Shown here: positions 33,255 to 42,817 of the stretch, one piece after another
Position numbering within the stretch: the stretch's first letter is position 1
Layout of the letters: each line of letters opens with the position of its first letter
Position numbers and translations under genes: made by a program
The notes under the pieces: generated by a model
Databases searched by the model: none
Told to the model about the DNA's origin: nothing
Seen by the model: only the letters and a program-made list of their open reading frames with translations
From: Caulobacter vibrioides OR37
GTDB taxonomy: Bacteria > Pseudomonadota > Alphaproteobacteria > Caulobacterales > Caulobacteraceae
Reading direction: 5' to 3'
DNA: 64,000 nucleotides
NCBI RefSeq assembly: GCF_000372645.1
Contig: NZ_APMP01000015.1
Location: forward strand, 23,945 to 87,944

Positions 33255-36200
33255 CGAACCCAGTCCCGGAGGATCTCGGCGACTATGTCGAACTGCAGTG
33301 CGCCTCGCACTTCTCGCTGCTGCGCGGCGCGTCCTCGCCGGGCGAACTCTTCGACGAGGCCCAGCGCCTAGGCTATCGCGCCCTGGCGATCTGCGACCGC
33401 AACAGCCTGGCGGGCATGGTGCGCGCCCACATCGCCGCCAAGGACACCGGCGTGCGGCTGGTCGTCGGCTGCGAGTTGGTCCTGCGCGATGGCATGACGG
33501 TCCTGGTCTATCCCACCGATCGCGCCGCCTATGGCCGGCTCTGCCGCCTGCTGAGCCTGGGCAAGGCCCGGGCCGGCAAGGGCGAATGCGATCTCGACCA
33601 CGCCGACCTGGCCGCCCACGCCGAGGGCCTGATCGCCATCCTCGTGCCCGAGGACGCCGACGAGGTCTGCGCCCAGCAGCTCTCGCGCCTCTCGGCGATC
33701 TTCGGCGCCGACGCCCACATGGCCCTGACCCTGCGCCGACGGCCCGGCGACGCCTTGCGTCTCTACGAGCTGGAGCACCTGGCGCTTACGGCCGGGGTGA
33801 AGCCGGTGGTGACCAACCGGGTGCTGTTCCACGACAAGGACCGCCGCCTGCTGCAGGACGTCGTCACCTGCATCCGCGAAAACACCACGATCGACGATGT
33901 CGGCTTCCGGCGTGACCGTCACGCCGACCGCTATCTGAAGGCCGCGGCCGAAATGCTTCGGCTGTTTCCGCGCCATCGGGCCGCCGTCGCCGCGTCCGTC
34001 GCCATCGCGGCCCGTTGCCAGTTCTCGCTATCCGAACTCAGCTACCAGTACCCGCGCGAAGTGGTCGCCGACGGAGAGACAGCCCAGCAAACCCTGGTGC
34101 GCTTGACCTGGGAGGGCGCGGCCCAGCGCTTCCCCGACGGCGTGACGCCGGAAGTCCGCAAGATCCTCGACCACGAACTGGGGCTGATCGGCCAGCTCGG
34201 CTATGCGCCCTACTTCCTGACGGTCAATTCCATCGTCGGCTATTCCCGCAGCCAGGACATCCTGTGCCAGGGTCGCGGCTCGGCGGCCAATTCGGCGGTC
34301 TGTTACGTGCTGGGCATCACCAGCATCGACCCCGAGCGCAACGACTTGCTGTTCGAGCGCTTCGTCAGCGCCGAACGCGACGAGCCGCCGGACATCGACG
34401 TCGATTTCGAGCACGCCCGCCGCGAGACGGTGATGCAGTGGATCTTCGAGACCTATGGTCGCCACCGCTCTGCCATCGTGGCCGTGGTCCAGCGCTTTCG
34501 GCCGCGCGGCGCGGTGCGCGACGTTGGCAAGGTGCTGGGCCTGCCCGAGGACATGACCAAGGGTCTCTCCAGCCAGATCTGGAGCTTCAGCCGCGAGGAC
34601 ATCGAGGAAAAGCACGCCCGCGACATGGGCCTGGACCTTTCGGACCGGCGCCTACGCCTGACCCTGGAGCTGGCGCAGCTCCTGCTCAACACCCCGCGTC
34701 ATTTCTCCCAGCACCCCGGCGGCTTCGTGCTGACCCAGGACCGACTCGACGAACTGGTGCCGATCGAGCCTGCGCGGATGGAAGACCGCCAGATCATCGA
34801 ATGGGACAAGGACGACATCGACGAGCTGAAGTTCATGAAGGTCGACGTGCTGGGGCTGGGGATGATGACCTGCCTGAAGCGCGGACTGGACCTCTTGAAG
34901 GACGCCAAGGGGATTGCGCTCGACCTGGCCAGCATCCCCCCTGAAGACCCGCGCACCTACGCCATGATCCGGAGGGCCGACACGCTGGGCGTCTTCCAGA
35001 TCGAGAGCCGGGCGCAGATGGCCATGTTGCCGCGCCTGAAGCCTCGGTCGTTCTACGACCTGGTGATCGAGGTGGCGATCGTACGGCCTGGCCCGATCCA
35101 GGGCGACATGGTCCATCCCTATCTTCGCCGCCGCGAGGGCAAGGAGCCGGTGACCTTCCCCAAGCCTGAGCTGGAGAAGGTGCTGGGAAAGACCCTGGGC
35201 GTGCCGCTCTTCCAGGAACAGGCCATGCGGGTGGCGATCGAGTGCGCCGGCTTCACGCCCGGCGAGGCGGACCAGCTGCGCCGGGCCATGGCCACCTTCA
35301 AGTTCACGGGCGGGGTCAGCCACTTCAAGGACAAGCTGGTCGGCGGCATGGTCGAGCGCGGCTATCCGGTCGAGTTCGCCGAACAGACCTTCGCCCAGCT
35401 GGAGGGCTTCGGCTCCTACGGCTTCCCGGAAAGCCACGCCGCCAGCTTTGCCCTCCTGGCCTACGCCTCGTCCTGGCTGAAGTGCCATCACCCCGAGGTC
35501 TTCTGCGCGGCCCTGCTCAACAGCCAGCCGATGGGCTTCTACCAGCCGGCCCAGATTGTCCGCGACGCCATCGAGCATGGGGTGGAAGTGCGTCCCATCT
35601 GCGTCAACGCCTCACGCTGGGACTGCACCCTGGAGGAGACGGGTGACGGCGGCCTTGCGGTGCGGCTGGGCCTGCGGATGGTCGGCAAGCTGGCCGAAGC
35701 CGACGCGGCCCGCGTGGTCCTGGCCAGGACCGAAGACCCTTACCGTTCGATCGACGATGTCTGGCGGCGCGCCCAGGTCGGGACCGGAGCCCTGTCGCGC
35801 CTGGCCGAAGCCGACGCCTTTCGCCCCAGCCTGGGCCTGGCGCGCCGCGAAGCCGGCTGGGGGATCAAGGGGCTGCGTGACACCGCCCTCCCCCTCTTCG
35901 ACCAGCCCGATGCGTCCGAGCTCAACGAACCGGCGCCCACGCTGAAGGCCATGACCGAGGGCCGCGAGATCGTCGAGGATTACGGCCATGTCGGCCTCAG
36001 TCTTCGCCGCCATCCGCTGGCCCTGTTGCGCGGGACGCTGGAGGCCAGGGGCTACAAGCCCTGCCAGGCGGCGGCGAGCGGCCGCGACCGCCAGTTCGTC
36101 CGGACGGCAGGCCTGGTCCTGGTCCGGCAGATGCCCGGCACGGCCAAGGGCGTGATGTTCATGACCCTGGAGGACGAGACCGGCGTCGCCAACCTGGTGA

Positions 36201-36409
36201 TCTGGAAGACGCTCTACGAAAAGCAGCGCCGCGTGGCCCTGTCGGCCCACCTGCTGGGCGTGGAAGGCCGCATCCAGCGCGAGGGCGATGTCGTCCACCT
36301 CGTCGCCTACAAGCTGCACGACCTGGGTGACGTGCTCTCGACCCTGCAGGACCGCGGCGCCGACGCCGGTGACATGTCCTGGGCTCGCCGTAGCCGCAAC
36401 TTCTGCTAG
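33251..36409 (+). CDS. dnaE2: Error-prone DNA polymerase DnaE2 (ImuC)
   Basis: C-family replicative-type polymerase used for damage-induced mutagenesis. 1,052 residues. N-terminal PHP domain ([22 protein letters not shown]), palm with the catalytic acids in PDIDVDFEH (about residues 378-386), [18 protein letters not shown], fingers ([50 protein letters not shown]) and a C-terminal OB fold ([27 protein letters not shown]) are all present. Third gene of the LexA-boxed operon. Chromosomal copies are normal in Caulobacter; this one sits on the ICE. Confidence 0.96.
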   Translation: MTNPVPEDLGDYVELQCASHFSLLRGASSPGELFDEAQRLGYRALAICDRNSLAGMVRAHIAAKDTGVRLVVGCELVLRDGMTVLVYPTDRAAYGRLCRLLSLGKARAGKGECDLDHADLAAHAEGLIAILVPEDADEVCAQQLSRLSAIFGADAHMALTLRRRPGDALRLYELEHLALTAGVKPVVTNRVLFHDKDRRLLQDVVTCIRENTTIDDVGFRRDRHADRYLKAAAEMLRLFPRHRAAVAASVAIAARCQFSLSELSYQYPREVVADGETAQQTLVRLTWEGAAQRFPDGVTPEVRKILDHELGLIGQLGYAPYFLTVNSIVGYSRSQDILCQGRGSAANSAVCYVLGITSIDPERNDLLFERFVSAERDEPPDIDVDFEHARRETVMQWIFETYGRHRSAIVAVVQRFRPRGAVRDVGKVLGLPEDMTKGLSSQIWSFSREDIEEKHARDMGLDLSDRRLRLTLELAQLLLNTPRHFSQHPGGFVLTQDRLDELVPIEPARMEDRQIIEWDKDDIDELKFMKVDVLGLGMMTCLKRGLDLLKDAKGIALDLASIPPEDPRTYAMIRRADTLGVFQIESRAQMAMLPRLKPRSFYDLVIEVAIVRPGPIQGDMVHPYLRRREGKEPVTFPKPELEKVLGKTLGVPLFQEQAMRVAIECAGFTPGEADQLRRAMATFKFTGGVSHFKDKLVGGMVERGYPVEFAEQTFAQLEGFGSYGFPESHAASFALLAYASSWLKCHHPEVFCAALLNSQPMGFYQPAQIVRDAIEHGVEVRPICVNASRWDCTLEETGDGGLAVRLGLRMVGKLAEADAARVVLARTEDPYRSIDDVWRRAQVGTGALSRLAEADAFRPSLGLARREAGWGIKGLRDTALPLFDQPDASELNEPAPTLKAMTEGREIVEDYGHVGLSLRRHPLALLRGTLEARGYKPCQAAASGRDRQFVRTAGLVLVRQMPGTAKGVMFMTLEDETGVANLVIWKTLYEKQRRVALSAHLLGVEGRIQREGDVVHLVAYKLHDLGDVLSTLQDRGADAGDMSWARRSRNFC

Positions 36410-36420
36410 GCTCCCCCGCG

Positions 36421-36750
36421 ATGACCCTGACCTATATTCTCGATGGCAAGACGGCCAAGCCCGAGCCCAATCCGGCGACCTGGGAGGCCTGGATGCGCGC
36501 GGCCCTGGAAAGCGGAACACGCGTCGTCGCCAAGTCACGGGTCAACGCGCAGTTGACGGTCTCCACGGTCTTCGCGGGACTCGACCAACGGCTCGATGAA
36601 TCGCCGTCCAGCCCTCACCCGGTGTTGTTCGAGACGGCGGTCTTCAAGGCGAGCGAACTCGTCCGGACCGAATACCACACCGACTGGAGCGAGGCGGAAA
36701 GCGCCCATGCCGGGCTGGTCGCCGAGCTCAGGGCGACCCAGTCCCACTAA
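36421..36750 (+). CDS. Hypothetical protein downstream of dnaE2
   Basis: 109 residues, soluble, starting 11 nt after the dnaE2 stop in the same direction, so probably part of the SOS-induced transcript. Contains a basic segment (SGTRVVAKSRVNAQLTVSTVFAGLDQRLD) and a polar C-terminus with HTDWSEAESAHAGLVAEL. No family recognised. Confidence 0.7.
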   Translation: MTLTYILDGKTAKPEPNPATWEAWMRAALESGTRVVAKSRVNAQLTVSTVFAGLDQRLDESPSSPHPVLFETAVFKASELVRTEYHTDWSEAESAHAGLVAELRATQSH

Positions 36751-36815
36751 GGCGCGGGGCGGCCGCGTTCCTCAAGCGCGGTCCGACATGGCCAAGCACC
36801 ACAACCTCGCCTAGG

Positions 36816-37289
36816 TTGTCGGAAACCCACCGCGAGAAACAGAAGTTGCGCTACAGCGAAATCAGCGTCCCCGACAATTTCATCTTCCACTACTTCGACA
36901 CGAATGACGCCGAGGCCGTGGAAGCCCTGCGCTATCTGGAGGAAAGTGGTCGGCGCTTCGACCTGGGCAAGGGCCGCGCGGTGATCTTCCATCGCGCGCA
37001 CGTGCCCAACACCCAAGACCACCTGCATTTCGAACAGCGCGGCCACACCCTTTACGCCATGAACCGTGATGGTTCGGCGCACGACGGCAGCCACGGCAAG
37101 CAGATGCACCGTTGGGCGGTAGACGCCGTGAAGGACCGCTACCCTGGCTTCAAGCTGCCCAAGGACGGCCTGATCGAGACGATGTTCGATCAGGGCGAAG
37201 CCGTGGTGCTCATGGAGACCGTCGCCATTCGCCCTGAGCTGGATCGCACTCTGATGGACCTGGCCGAAAAGCTCGCCCGCGAGGCCTAG
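36816..37289 (+). CDS. Hypothetical protein with His-rich segment
   Basis: 157 residues from a TTG at 36816 (no better in-frame ATG nearby). It has DHLHFEQRGHTLYAMN and a GSAHDGSHGKQMHRW stretch around residues 68-100, with several His that might bind metal, then a helical C-terminus. No known family was recognised. It follows the dnaE2-linked gene by 65 nt on the plus strand. Confidence 0.6.
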   Translation: MSETHREKQKLRYSEISVPDNFIFHYFDTNDAEAVEALRYLEESGRRFDLGKGRAVIFHRAHVPNTQDHLHFEQRGHTLYAMNRDGSAHDGSHGKQMHRWAVDAVKDRYPGFKLPKDGLIETMFDQGEAVVLMETVAIRPELDRTLMDLAEKLAREA

Positions 37290-37346
37290 ACCGCCCTAGG
37301 CGCGACGACGCCTGCCCAAGGTCGAAGCGGCGCCCTATGATGGGGC

Positions 37347-37472
37347 ATGCCCGCTCGCTCCCGCCCGACCGCCCGCTTGCTGACGCCCACTGGCTGGGCG
37401 GGCCTCGCCGCCTTGGCCCTGTCGGCCGCCGCCGTGGTCGTCGCTGTGGTGAAGGCTCTGCCCCGCGCCTAA
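37347..37472 (+). CDS. Possible 41-aa membrane peptide
   Basis: ATG at 37347 preceded by a GGGG stretch. The peptide has an Arg-rich start (MPARSRPTARLL) and one hydrophobic helix (AALALSAAAVVVAVV). It ends by overlapping the ardA stop by 4 nt on the opposite strand. Evidence is limited to composition. Confidence 0.35.
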   Translation: MPARSRPTARLLTPTGWAGLAALALSAAAVVVAVVKALPRA

Positions 37473-37996
37473 CGCGTCCAGAACACATGCACCGCATCGT
37501 GCGCGATCTGGACCGTGAAGACCTCGCCATTCAGCCGCGCATCGCGGGCCATGGCCTCGTAGTCGATATAGAGCCGCAGGTTTTCCGGAATGACCGTGGT
37601 CTCCTCGGTCATCGCCTGGAAGTAGTCGGCCAGGCTGGCGAAAACCCCGTGATACTGGTCGTCGAGCGCCGCGCCCGCCGCGTCCAGGTCGCCCCCGACC
37701 TCGGCCAGCACCAAGGCGCCCAACTCCCCCCGCGCCCTCAGGAAGGCGGCGGTCTCCACGACCTTGGCGATGCCGGCGTACTCGGCGATCTCGACGCCGC
37801 CGAACCCTTCGTAGTCGTGGATTGCGAACTCCTCGGCCATCGGCTCGGGCGAGGCCTTCAGCATCGCTCGGATCGCGGCCCAGACGGCGTCCTCGTCCTC
37901 GACCGCGATCCAGGCGCCGTGCAGCACGCCGCTGTTATAGGCGGCCAGACAGGCGACATAGATGCGGGGCTCAAGGTCATCAGCGGCTTGTCCCAT
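37469..37996 (-). CDS. ardA: Antirestriction protein ArdA
   Basis: DNA mimic that inhibits type I restriction enzymes and helps newly transferred elements survive. Start at 37996 (MGQAADDLEPRIYVACL); another ATG at 38005 is too close to a GAGG. Family signatures: IYVACLAAYNSGVLHGAWI, AEEFAIHDYEGFGGVEIAEYAG, ENLRLYIDYEAMARDARLNGEVFT and C-terminal AVHVFWTR. 175 residues, complete and strongly acidic as expected. A 290-nt structured leader lies upstream. Confidence 0.95.
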   Translation of the reverse strand: MGQAADDLEPRIYVACLAAYNSGVLHGAWIAVEDEDAVWAAIRAMLKASPEPMAEEFAIHDYEGFGGVEIAEYAGIAKVVETAAFLRARGELGALVLAEVGGDLDAAGAALDDQYHGVFASLADYFQAMTEETTVIPENLRLYIDYEAMARDARLNGEVFTVQIAHDAVHVFWTR

Positions 37997-38016
37997 GATC
38001 CTCATCCTCAACGCAG

Positions 38017-38156
38017 GGGTTCGACATCGAACCCTTGCCCGTCGGCGAGACCGGGGGTGCAAGCAGAGGGGCGGCTTCGCGGGGACCCGGCTGCAGGCCC
38101 CGAAGGGGCCGAAGCTGGGCGGAAGCCGATCCGACGCGCGCTGGGGGCGGAGCCCC
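38017..38156. promoter_or_regulatory. Structured leader between ardA and coiA-like gene
   Basis: Contains a perfect inverted repeat GGGTTCG-ACAT-CGAACCC (38017-38034), a hairpin GGCCCC-GAA-GGGGCC (38096-38110) and GGGGC-GGA-GCCCC (38144-38156). It lies just upstream of ardA on the minus strand and could be an operator or a single-strand-active promoter. Confidence 0.4.
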
Positions 38157-38290
38157 AAGCCGGCGTGGCGACGGTGGCTATCGCCGCCGGGTCCCAGGAC
38201 GTCCGAACAGGCTTTAAATATCGACCCTCCAAGCGTTGCCATAGCCCTGGACTCAACCTTCGATGACGGAGCGCATCGGGAGGCCCAGCC

Positions 38291-39106
38291 ATGCTTGTGG
38301 CGCTGCAAGGCGATCAGCACATCACCGCCTGGGTCGCCCAGAAGGGTCCGGTGTTCCATTGCCCCAACTGCAAGACCCAGGTGATCCTCCGTAAAGGGGC
38401 GCTGGTCGCCCACAACTTCGCCCACAAGCCGCCGGTCACGTGCAGTTGGGCTTCTGGCGAGACCCAGGCGCACCTCAAGGCCAAGCTGCTTCTGCACGAC
38501 GCCTTCGTCGCTCAGGGCCTCAGTTGTTCGGTGGAGGCCGAGGTGCTGTCGGGGGACGGAGACCGTCGCGCCGATGTGCTGGTCTGGCGGCCGCCGGGCC
38601 AGCTGCGGATCGCGCTGGAGGTCCAGCACACGCCGCTCAATTTCGAGCAGATCGACCGCCGGACCCGCGCCTACATGTCCGCCGGCGTGCCGGTCGTCTG
38701 GCTCGGCCTGATCAAGCCGGAGGTCCTGGCCGGCGCCGAGCCTCTCGCCGGGGGCCTCAAGATCACGCGCTATTCGGTCCGTCCCTGGGAGAAGTGGGCG
38801 CACGCTTACGGCATGGGCGAGCTATGGTTCATCGATCCGGTGGGCGGGCAATTTTGGCGTGGCGTGCTGCACAAGCACATGATCGAGGTCCCCTCCTCCA
38901 GCTGGTACAGCAGCGGCGGCGAAGAACAATCGGCCGGAGGCTACACACGCTCCTCCAAACGGTGGCGCAACCTGCATGTCGAAGGCCCCTACCCGCCCAG
39001 CGCCATCGGCCTGAAGACCTTCACCCGCAACACCTTCTCGTCGCGGGACTTCACGGTTCCAGGCGGGCGCGCGGCCGGTTTCATGGTGCGCGCCCCTAAG
39101 CCATGA
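38291..39106 (+). CDS. CoiA-like nuclease with N-terminal zinc motif
   Basis: 271 residues. The N-terminal region FHCPNCKTQVILRKGALVAHNFAHKPP..C resembles the CoiA zinc-finger start. The central GDGDRRADVLVWRPPGQLRIALEVQHTPLN supplies Asp...Glu-x-Gln, the catalytic pattern of CoiA-type PD-(D/E)XK nucleases. CoiA supports recombination during natural transformation in Gram-positives; in ICEs such genes are common cargo of unknown role. ATG at 38291. Divergent from ardA across the structured leader. Confidence 0.8.
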   Translation: MLVALQGDQHITAWVAQKGPVFHCPNCKTQVILRKGALVAHNFAHKPPVTCSWASGETQAHLKAKLLLHDAFVAQGLSCSVEAEVLSGDGDRRADVLVWRPPGQLRIALEVQHTPLNFEQIDRRTRAYMSAGVPVVWLGLIKPEVLAGAEPLAGGLKITRYSVRPWEKWAHAYGMGELWFIDPVGGQFWRGVLHKHMIEVPSSSWYSSGGEEQSAGGYTRSSKRWRNLHVEGPYPPSAIGLKTFTRNTFSSRDFTVPGGRAAGFMVRAPKP

Positions 39107-39219
39107 GACATCCGAGCGTCCGCAGGAAACGCCGGTGACCTGAAGAGCCGGGTGCCGCCGCGAGCGTGGCCTGGGCCCACGCCCGGCAGCGGCCTCATGC
39201 CACTGCCGGAAGAGCTGAT

Positions 39220-39600
39220 CTAGTCGAACAGCCCGCCCAGGAAGCCGCGACGCCGGCCATGGCCACCGCCGTAGCCGCCGTCATGCCCGCCACCGTGCTT
39301 GCCACCATGCTTGCCGCCGTGGCCGCCGCGATCGTGGCCGCCCCGGTAGTCCCCTTCCCAGGGACCGCCGTATTCTGGCGCCTGCGGACGCGGAGTCGGA
39401 GCCGGCTGAGGCGGCGGCGTCTCATAGGCCAGGCTGCGCTCGATGATCTTGTCGAGTTCACCGCGATCCAGCCAGACGCCTCGGCACTTGGGGCAATAGT
39501 CGATCTCGATCCCCTGTCGGTCGGTCATGACCAGATCGACGCGACAGACGGGGCAGAGCAGACCGCCCTCGTGGCGGGCGGCGGAGGTCGGATCGGTCAT
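39220..39600 (-). CDS. TFIIB-type zinc-ribbon protein with Gly/His-rich tail
   Basis: 126 residues from the ATG at 39600, supported by AGGAG seven nt upstream. The zinc ribbon is LLCPVCRVDLVMTDRQG..IDYCPKCRGVWLDRGELDKII (zf-TFIIB). A Pro-rich linker leads to a Gly/His repeat tail (GGHGGKHGGKHGGGHDGG) that may bind metal, ending RRRGFLGGLFD. Cellular role unknown; such proteins are widespread. Confidence 0.85.
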   Translation of the reverse strand: MTDPTSAARHEGGLLCPVCRVDLVMTDRQGIEIDYCPKCRGVWLDRGELDKIIERSLAYETPPPQPAPTPRPQAPEYGGPWEGDYRGGHDRGGHGGKHGGKHGGGHDGGYGGGHGRRRGFLGGLFD

Positions 39601-39770
39601 GCGCATGCTCCTTGCACAGGCTGCACTTGGACGATGGCGGCGGGCTACGGAACCCGCCAGGACTGCCGAACACTTAAGAACTCGCGCGAGGCCATATAGT
39701 GGCGCTCGGCCCGGCGGTTTCTGTCAAAGTATGGCGACAAGACCGCCCCCTTGGGAGATGCCTGCTGGCC

Positions 39771-40259
39771 ATGAAGGTTGATCCGACCGCCTTGTGGGAA
39801 ACCGCCAACCACATCTTCAACCTGGCCCTGGCCTTCATCCTGGCCTTGCCGGTGGGCTGGGACCGCGAGCACGAGGAGCGCAGCGCCGGCATCAGGACGT
39901 TCCCGCTGGTCGCCATCGCCGCCTGTGGCTTCGTGCTGGTCGGCATCGCCGTGCTGGGCCGGGGTTCGTCGGCCCAGGCCCGGATCCTGGAAGGCCTGAT
40001 CACCGGCGTAGGCTTCATCGGCGGCGGCGCAATCCTGAAACAAGGCGCGCGCGCGTCGGGGACAGCGACGGCCGCCAGCCTCTGGGCGACCGGGGCGATG
40101 GGCGCGGCCGTCGGTTACGGCCTCTACGACATCGCCGTTGTCCTGGCGCTGACCACCTTCCTGACCCTGCGGTTCGCGCGCCCGTTCAAGCAGGCCGCCC
40201 GCGACGAAGCTCCGCCGAACGGCGCGTCCGCCGCCTCCGATCAAGCTGAGCAAGGCTAG
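39771..40259 (+). CDS. MgtC/SapB-family membrane protein
   Basis: 162 residues from the ATG at 39771. Several hydrophobic helices, with the family pattern LALPVGWDREHEERSAGIRTFPLVAIAACGFVLVG and ILEGLITGVGFIGGGAILKQG, followed by TATAASLWATGAMGAAVGYG. MgtC proteins influence virulence, Mg2+ or membrane homeostasis; this homologue lacks the long C-terminal domain of Salmonella MgtC, so function is uncertain. Confidence 0.88.
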   Translation: MKVDPTALWETANHIFNLALAFILALPVGWDREHEERSAGIRTFPLVAIAACGFVLVGIAVLGRGSSAQARILEGLITGVGFIGGGAILKQGARASGTATAASLWATGAMGAAVGYGLYDIAVVLALTTFLTLRFARPFKQAARDEAPPNGASAASDQAEQG

Positions 40260-40296
40260 CCGGCGGGGCCGGCATGGCCTCTGGGCCGCTCCAGCG

Positions 40297-41103
40297 CTAG
40301 CGGCCGAAGGCCTTCTCATCCAAGGCCCGGACGAAGCGCAGCAGGCTCAACACGGTTTCCAGGACGTACTGGCCCTCCGCGCGCTTCAAGAGATCGTTGT
40401 CGTGGGCCAGGCTGTTGTTGTTCCGCACGTGGTTGAACTGCTCGAAGATTTGGACAGTGGACTTGGCGATCTTGTGGGAGATCTCGTCCAGGCCGCCGTT
40501 CTGACGCAGAGCGTTCATGTACCGCCCTGCCCGGCCCTGAAGGGTTTCGTGCTCTACCACCGCCAGCCCGGCCGCTTCGGAGAGCGCGGCGAACTTCTTC
40601 ATGCAGTAGGTGTGCAGCCGGTCCAGGGCCGCGTGCGGCGCGTTGGCGGCGATGTCGCGTTCGATCGCGTCGGCCAGGGCGTTCAAGGTGGCGTCGTCGG
40701 TGAACCGCTCGATCTCCAGGTTCGGCGCATCGGCCGCATCCCGCGCCAGCCGCGCGACGATGGCCTGGTATCGCTCCGCCAAGCCCGGCTCCAGCGGCTC
40801 CATGCCGTGCTCGCGTTCCAGCGTCCGACGATGGTTGAGGAAGGCCTGCAGCACCTCGGCCTGGGCTTCGGGTGTAAAGGCGTAGATCAGCGCCCGCAGG
40901 CGATTGGCCTTCGACGGCCCGCGCCCCGTGTACATCGGCGCGGTGACATCGACGTTGAAATGCCGCGCCACGAAGGCGTTGAAGGTCCGGTCGCTGAAAT
41001 TCAGCACGTAGCCGTCGCCCATGCCGAGCACCGGCTCGATGACCAGCATGTCCATGGCGGTGACGCCGTCCGGATCGGGTTGCGGATCGAAGAAGGGCCT
41101 CAT
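40297..41103 (-). CDS. Abortive-infection protein, AbiJ-NTD plus HEPN-like C-terminus
   Basis: 268 residues. The N-terminal part (YVLNFSDRTFNAFVARHFNVDVTAPMYTGRGPSKANRLRALI) matches the AbiJ N-terminal domain pattern. The C-terminal part is helical, with KKFAALSEAAGLAVVEHE and HVRNNNSLAHDNDLL, an Arg-x6-His HEPN ribonuclease-type motif. Such proteins arrest growth after phage infection by cleaving RNA. Function inferred from family. Neighbours on both sides also look defence-related. Confidence 0.75.
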   Translation of the reverse strand: MRPFFDPQPDPDGVTAMDMLVIEPVLGMGDGYVLNFSDRTFNAFVARHFNVDVTAPMYTGRGPSKANRLRALIYAFTPEAQAEVLQAFLNHRRTLEREHGMEPLEPGLAERYQAIVARLARDAADAPNLEIERFTDDATLNALADAIERDIAANAPHAALDRLHTYCMKKFAALSEAAGLAVVEHETLQGRAGRYMNALRQNGGLDEISHKIAKSTVQIFEQFNHVRNNNSLAHDNDLLKRAEGQYVLETVLSLLRFVRALDEKAFGR

Positions 41104-41178
41104 GGGTCCGCGCGCTCTGTTGAACCGTCGCCTCAGTCTGCACCGCGCCAGTCGATCGGTCTCGATGCAAAATCGCGG

Positions 41179-41712
41179 CTAGGCGCCGTCAGCCGCGATC
41201 TGCAGCGGGAACACCGTGTCGATCCCCCAGGCGCAGAGTTCGAGCGTCCGCAACGCCATGCCGGGCGGATGGATCTCGGAATTACCGTGGGCGAGCGCAT
41301 TGCGCAGCAGGATGATCACCTCGACCTGGTCGTCGAGGATCGAGGCGCCCGGCACGAGCTTGGGAAAGACCCCAGCCTTGCGCGCCCGGTCGACGAGATT
41401 GCGCAAGGTGCCCTTCTGCTGCAGGCCGTGGCCGTTGAGGCGATGCTTCAAGGCCAGCTCGAAGGCGCCGAACGCCTGGACCTCGCCGACCACGAACAGG
41501 TCGTAGTCGAAGAAGGCGTAGAGCTTGGCGTTGCGCGCCCGGTCGTAGGCGTCACGCACCTCAGCCGGCGCCGCGCCGGCCAGGGCCACCTCCTCGATCA
41601 TCTGGTGATGGTCGGCGATGGTCATGAACCGAAGGCCTTCGCCCTCAGGCACGCAGAGGTTGTCGAAGCGGCTGTCGGGCTTCAGGATCTCGTCGGCGGA
41701 CTTGTAGGCCAT
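41179..41712 (-). CDS. HEPN-motif protein, 177 aa
   Basis: Helical protein with IILLRNALAHGNSEIH (about residues 133-148), giving Arg-x4-His, the classic HEPN active site. Upstream helix AFGAFELALKHRLNGHG fits the fold. Lies 75 nt from the AbiJ-like gene on the same strand, which may be transcribed after it. Toxin or defence role inferred. Confidence 0.65.
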   Translation of the reverse strand: MAYKSADEILKPDSRFDNLCVPEGEGLRFMTIADHHQMIEEVALAGAAPAEVRDAYDRARNAKLYAFFDYDLFVVGEVQAFGAFELALKHRLNGHGLQQKGTLRNLVDRARKAGVFPKLVPGASILDDQVEVIILLRNALAHGNSEIHPPGMALRTLELCAWGIDTVFPLQIAADGA

Positions 41713-41775
41713 GGCCCAGCTTAATCACGCGGCGACGCCGCCGCGAAGGCTGGCCCGACCGAACGCGGCGGGGGG

Positions 41776-42732
41776 ATGATGTTCAAGAAGCTGTTCGGCG
41801 AACCGGCCAAGGTCGCGCCCGAGGTCGACGACGACCTGAAGTTCGTGACCAAGAGGTCGGCCAGGGTTCACAGCCGCGACCTCTACGGCCAGTTCGCCAA
41901 ATCCCCCAACGGCCGCTTCGTCCTGGTGTGGTCGGACGCCGACCCCGACGCGCACCGCAGCGGCCCGCGCGAGGACGGTCCTGGCCGGTATGTCCTTCTA
42001 GACGGCGGACAGGTGATCGCCGAAGGCCGCCTGGAGCGTCCCCACGATGGCCGGGTCGCCAACACCGGCGTCTTCGTGCTGAACGACTGGATGTTCGGCC
42101 AGGGCCTCCTGTGCGGACGGGTCTGCGCTTTCGCCGCCGACGGCCGCGCCCTGGTCGCCCACACCGTCGAAGCCAACCTCTACAACAACGGCCTGTCGCC
42201 CGACGGCGCCTATGCGGTCGCCCAGACCGCCAACGCGCCCAACGCAGACGGTAACCAGCTGTTCGTCTTCGACCTGGCTGCAGGCGCGCTGATCACCCGT
42301 TTCTCACCCGAGATCGGCTGGGCCGACACTTACAAGTTCGACGCCAAGACCCGGACCCTTCGGTTGCGCCAGCGCGACGGCGGCGAGTTCGCCTTCGGGT
42401 TCGACGGGACGTTCATCGACCGCGAGGCCTGGATCGAACACGGCCTGGCGGCCGGCAAGCCGATGGTGCTGGAGACGCTGCTGCGCGAGGCCGGCGGCAA
42501 GGTCGACGCCGCCCTGGCCCGCCGCTGGAAGGACGGCCTGGCCCGCGCCATGGCCAATCCGGACCTGCATCCCGCCTACAAAGCCCGTCTCTTGCGCTAC
42601 GGCGCCGAAGGCTACGAGGCGGACGGCGACATCGCCGCCGCCCTGACCGCCTACGAGGCCGCGGTCGCCGCCGACCCCAAGCTCGGGGTCAAACGCAAGA
42701 TCGCCCAGCTGCGTCAGCAACTCGACGCCTAG
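41776..42732 (+). CDS. Beta-propeller-like and TPR-like hypothetical protein
   Basis: 318 residues. The first two thirds have repeated beta-strand segments of WD40/propeller style (GQFAKSPNGRFVLVWSD; YNNGLSPDGAYAVAQTAN; FVFDLAAGALITRFS). The last third is helical (AALARRWKDGLARAMANP; EADGDIAAALTAYEAAVAADPKLGVKRKI), like a TPR pair. No family name is recognised. It sits between the HEPN gene (divergent) and the restriction-like gene. Confidence 0.65.
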   Translation: MMFKKLFGEPAKVAPEVDDDLKFVTKRSARVHSRDLYGQFAKSPNGRFVLVWSDADPDAHRSGPREDGPGRYVLLDGGQVIAEGRLERPHDGRVANTGVFVLNDWMFGQGLLCGRVCAFAADGRALVAHTVEANLYNNGLSPDGAYAVAQTANAPNADGNQLFVFDLAAGALITRFSPEIGWADTYKFDAKTRTLRLRQRDGGEFAFGFDGTFIDREAWIEHGLAAGKPMVLETLLREAGGKVDAALARRWKDGLARAMANPDLHPAYKARLLRYGAEGYEADGDIAAALTAYEAAVAADPKLGVKRKIAQLRQQLDA

Positions 42733-42817
42733 CCGAGCGGGCCGTTGAAGCCCTCGGCCAGGTTCGACATCCTGCCTCCCACGCCGAGGCCGACTCGGCC
42801 AACGAGACCTGCAGTCC

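Noticed and set aside
38017..38034. GTTC...GAAC in the ardA leader as a LexA box
   Set aside because: The alphaproteobacterial box is a direct repeat GTTC-N7-GTTC; this is an inverted repeat with different spacing.
37997..38803. Upstream in-frame extension of ardA to 444 codons
   Set aside because: The extension overlaps the CoiA-like gene antisense and reads as low-complexity sequence; ArdA proper starts near 37996.
39220..39400. Gly/His repeats near the zinc-ribbon gene as a CRISPR or tandem DNA repeat
   Set aside because: The repeats are coding (GGHGGKH tail) with no spacer structure.
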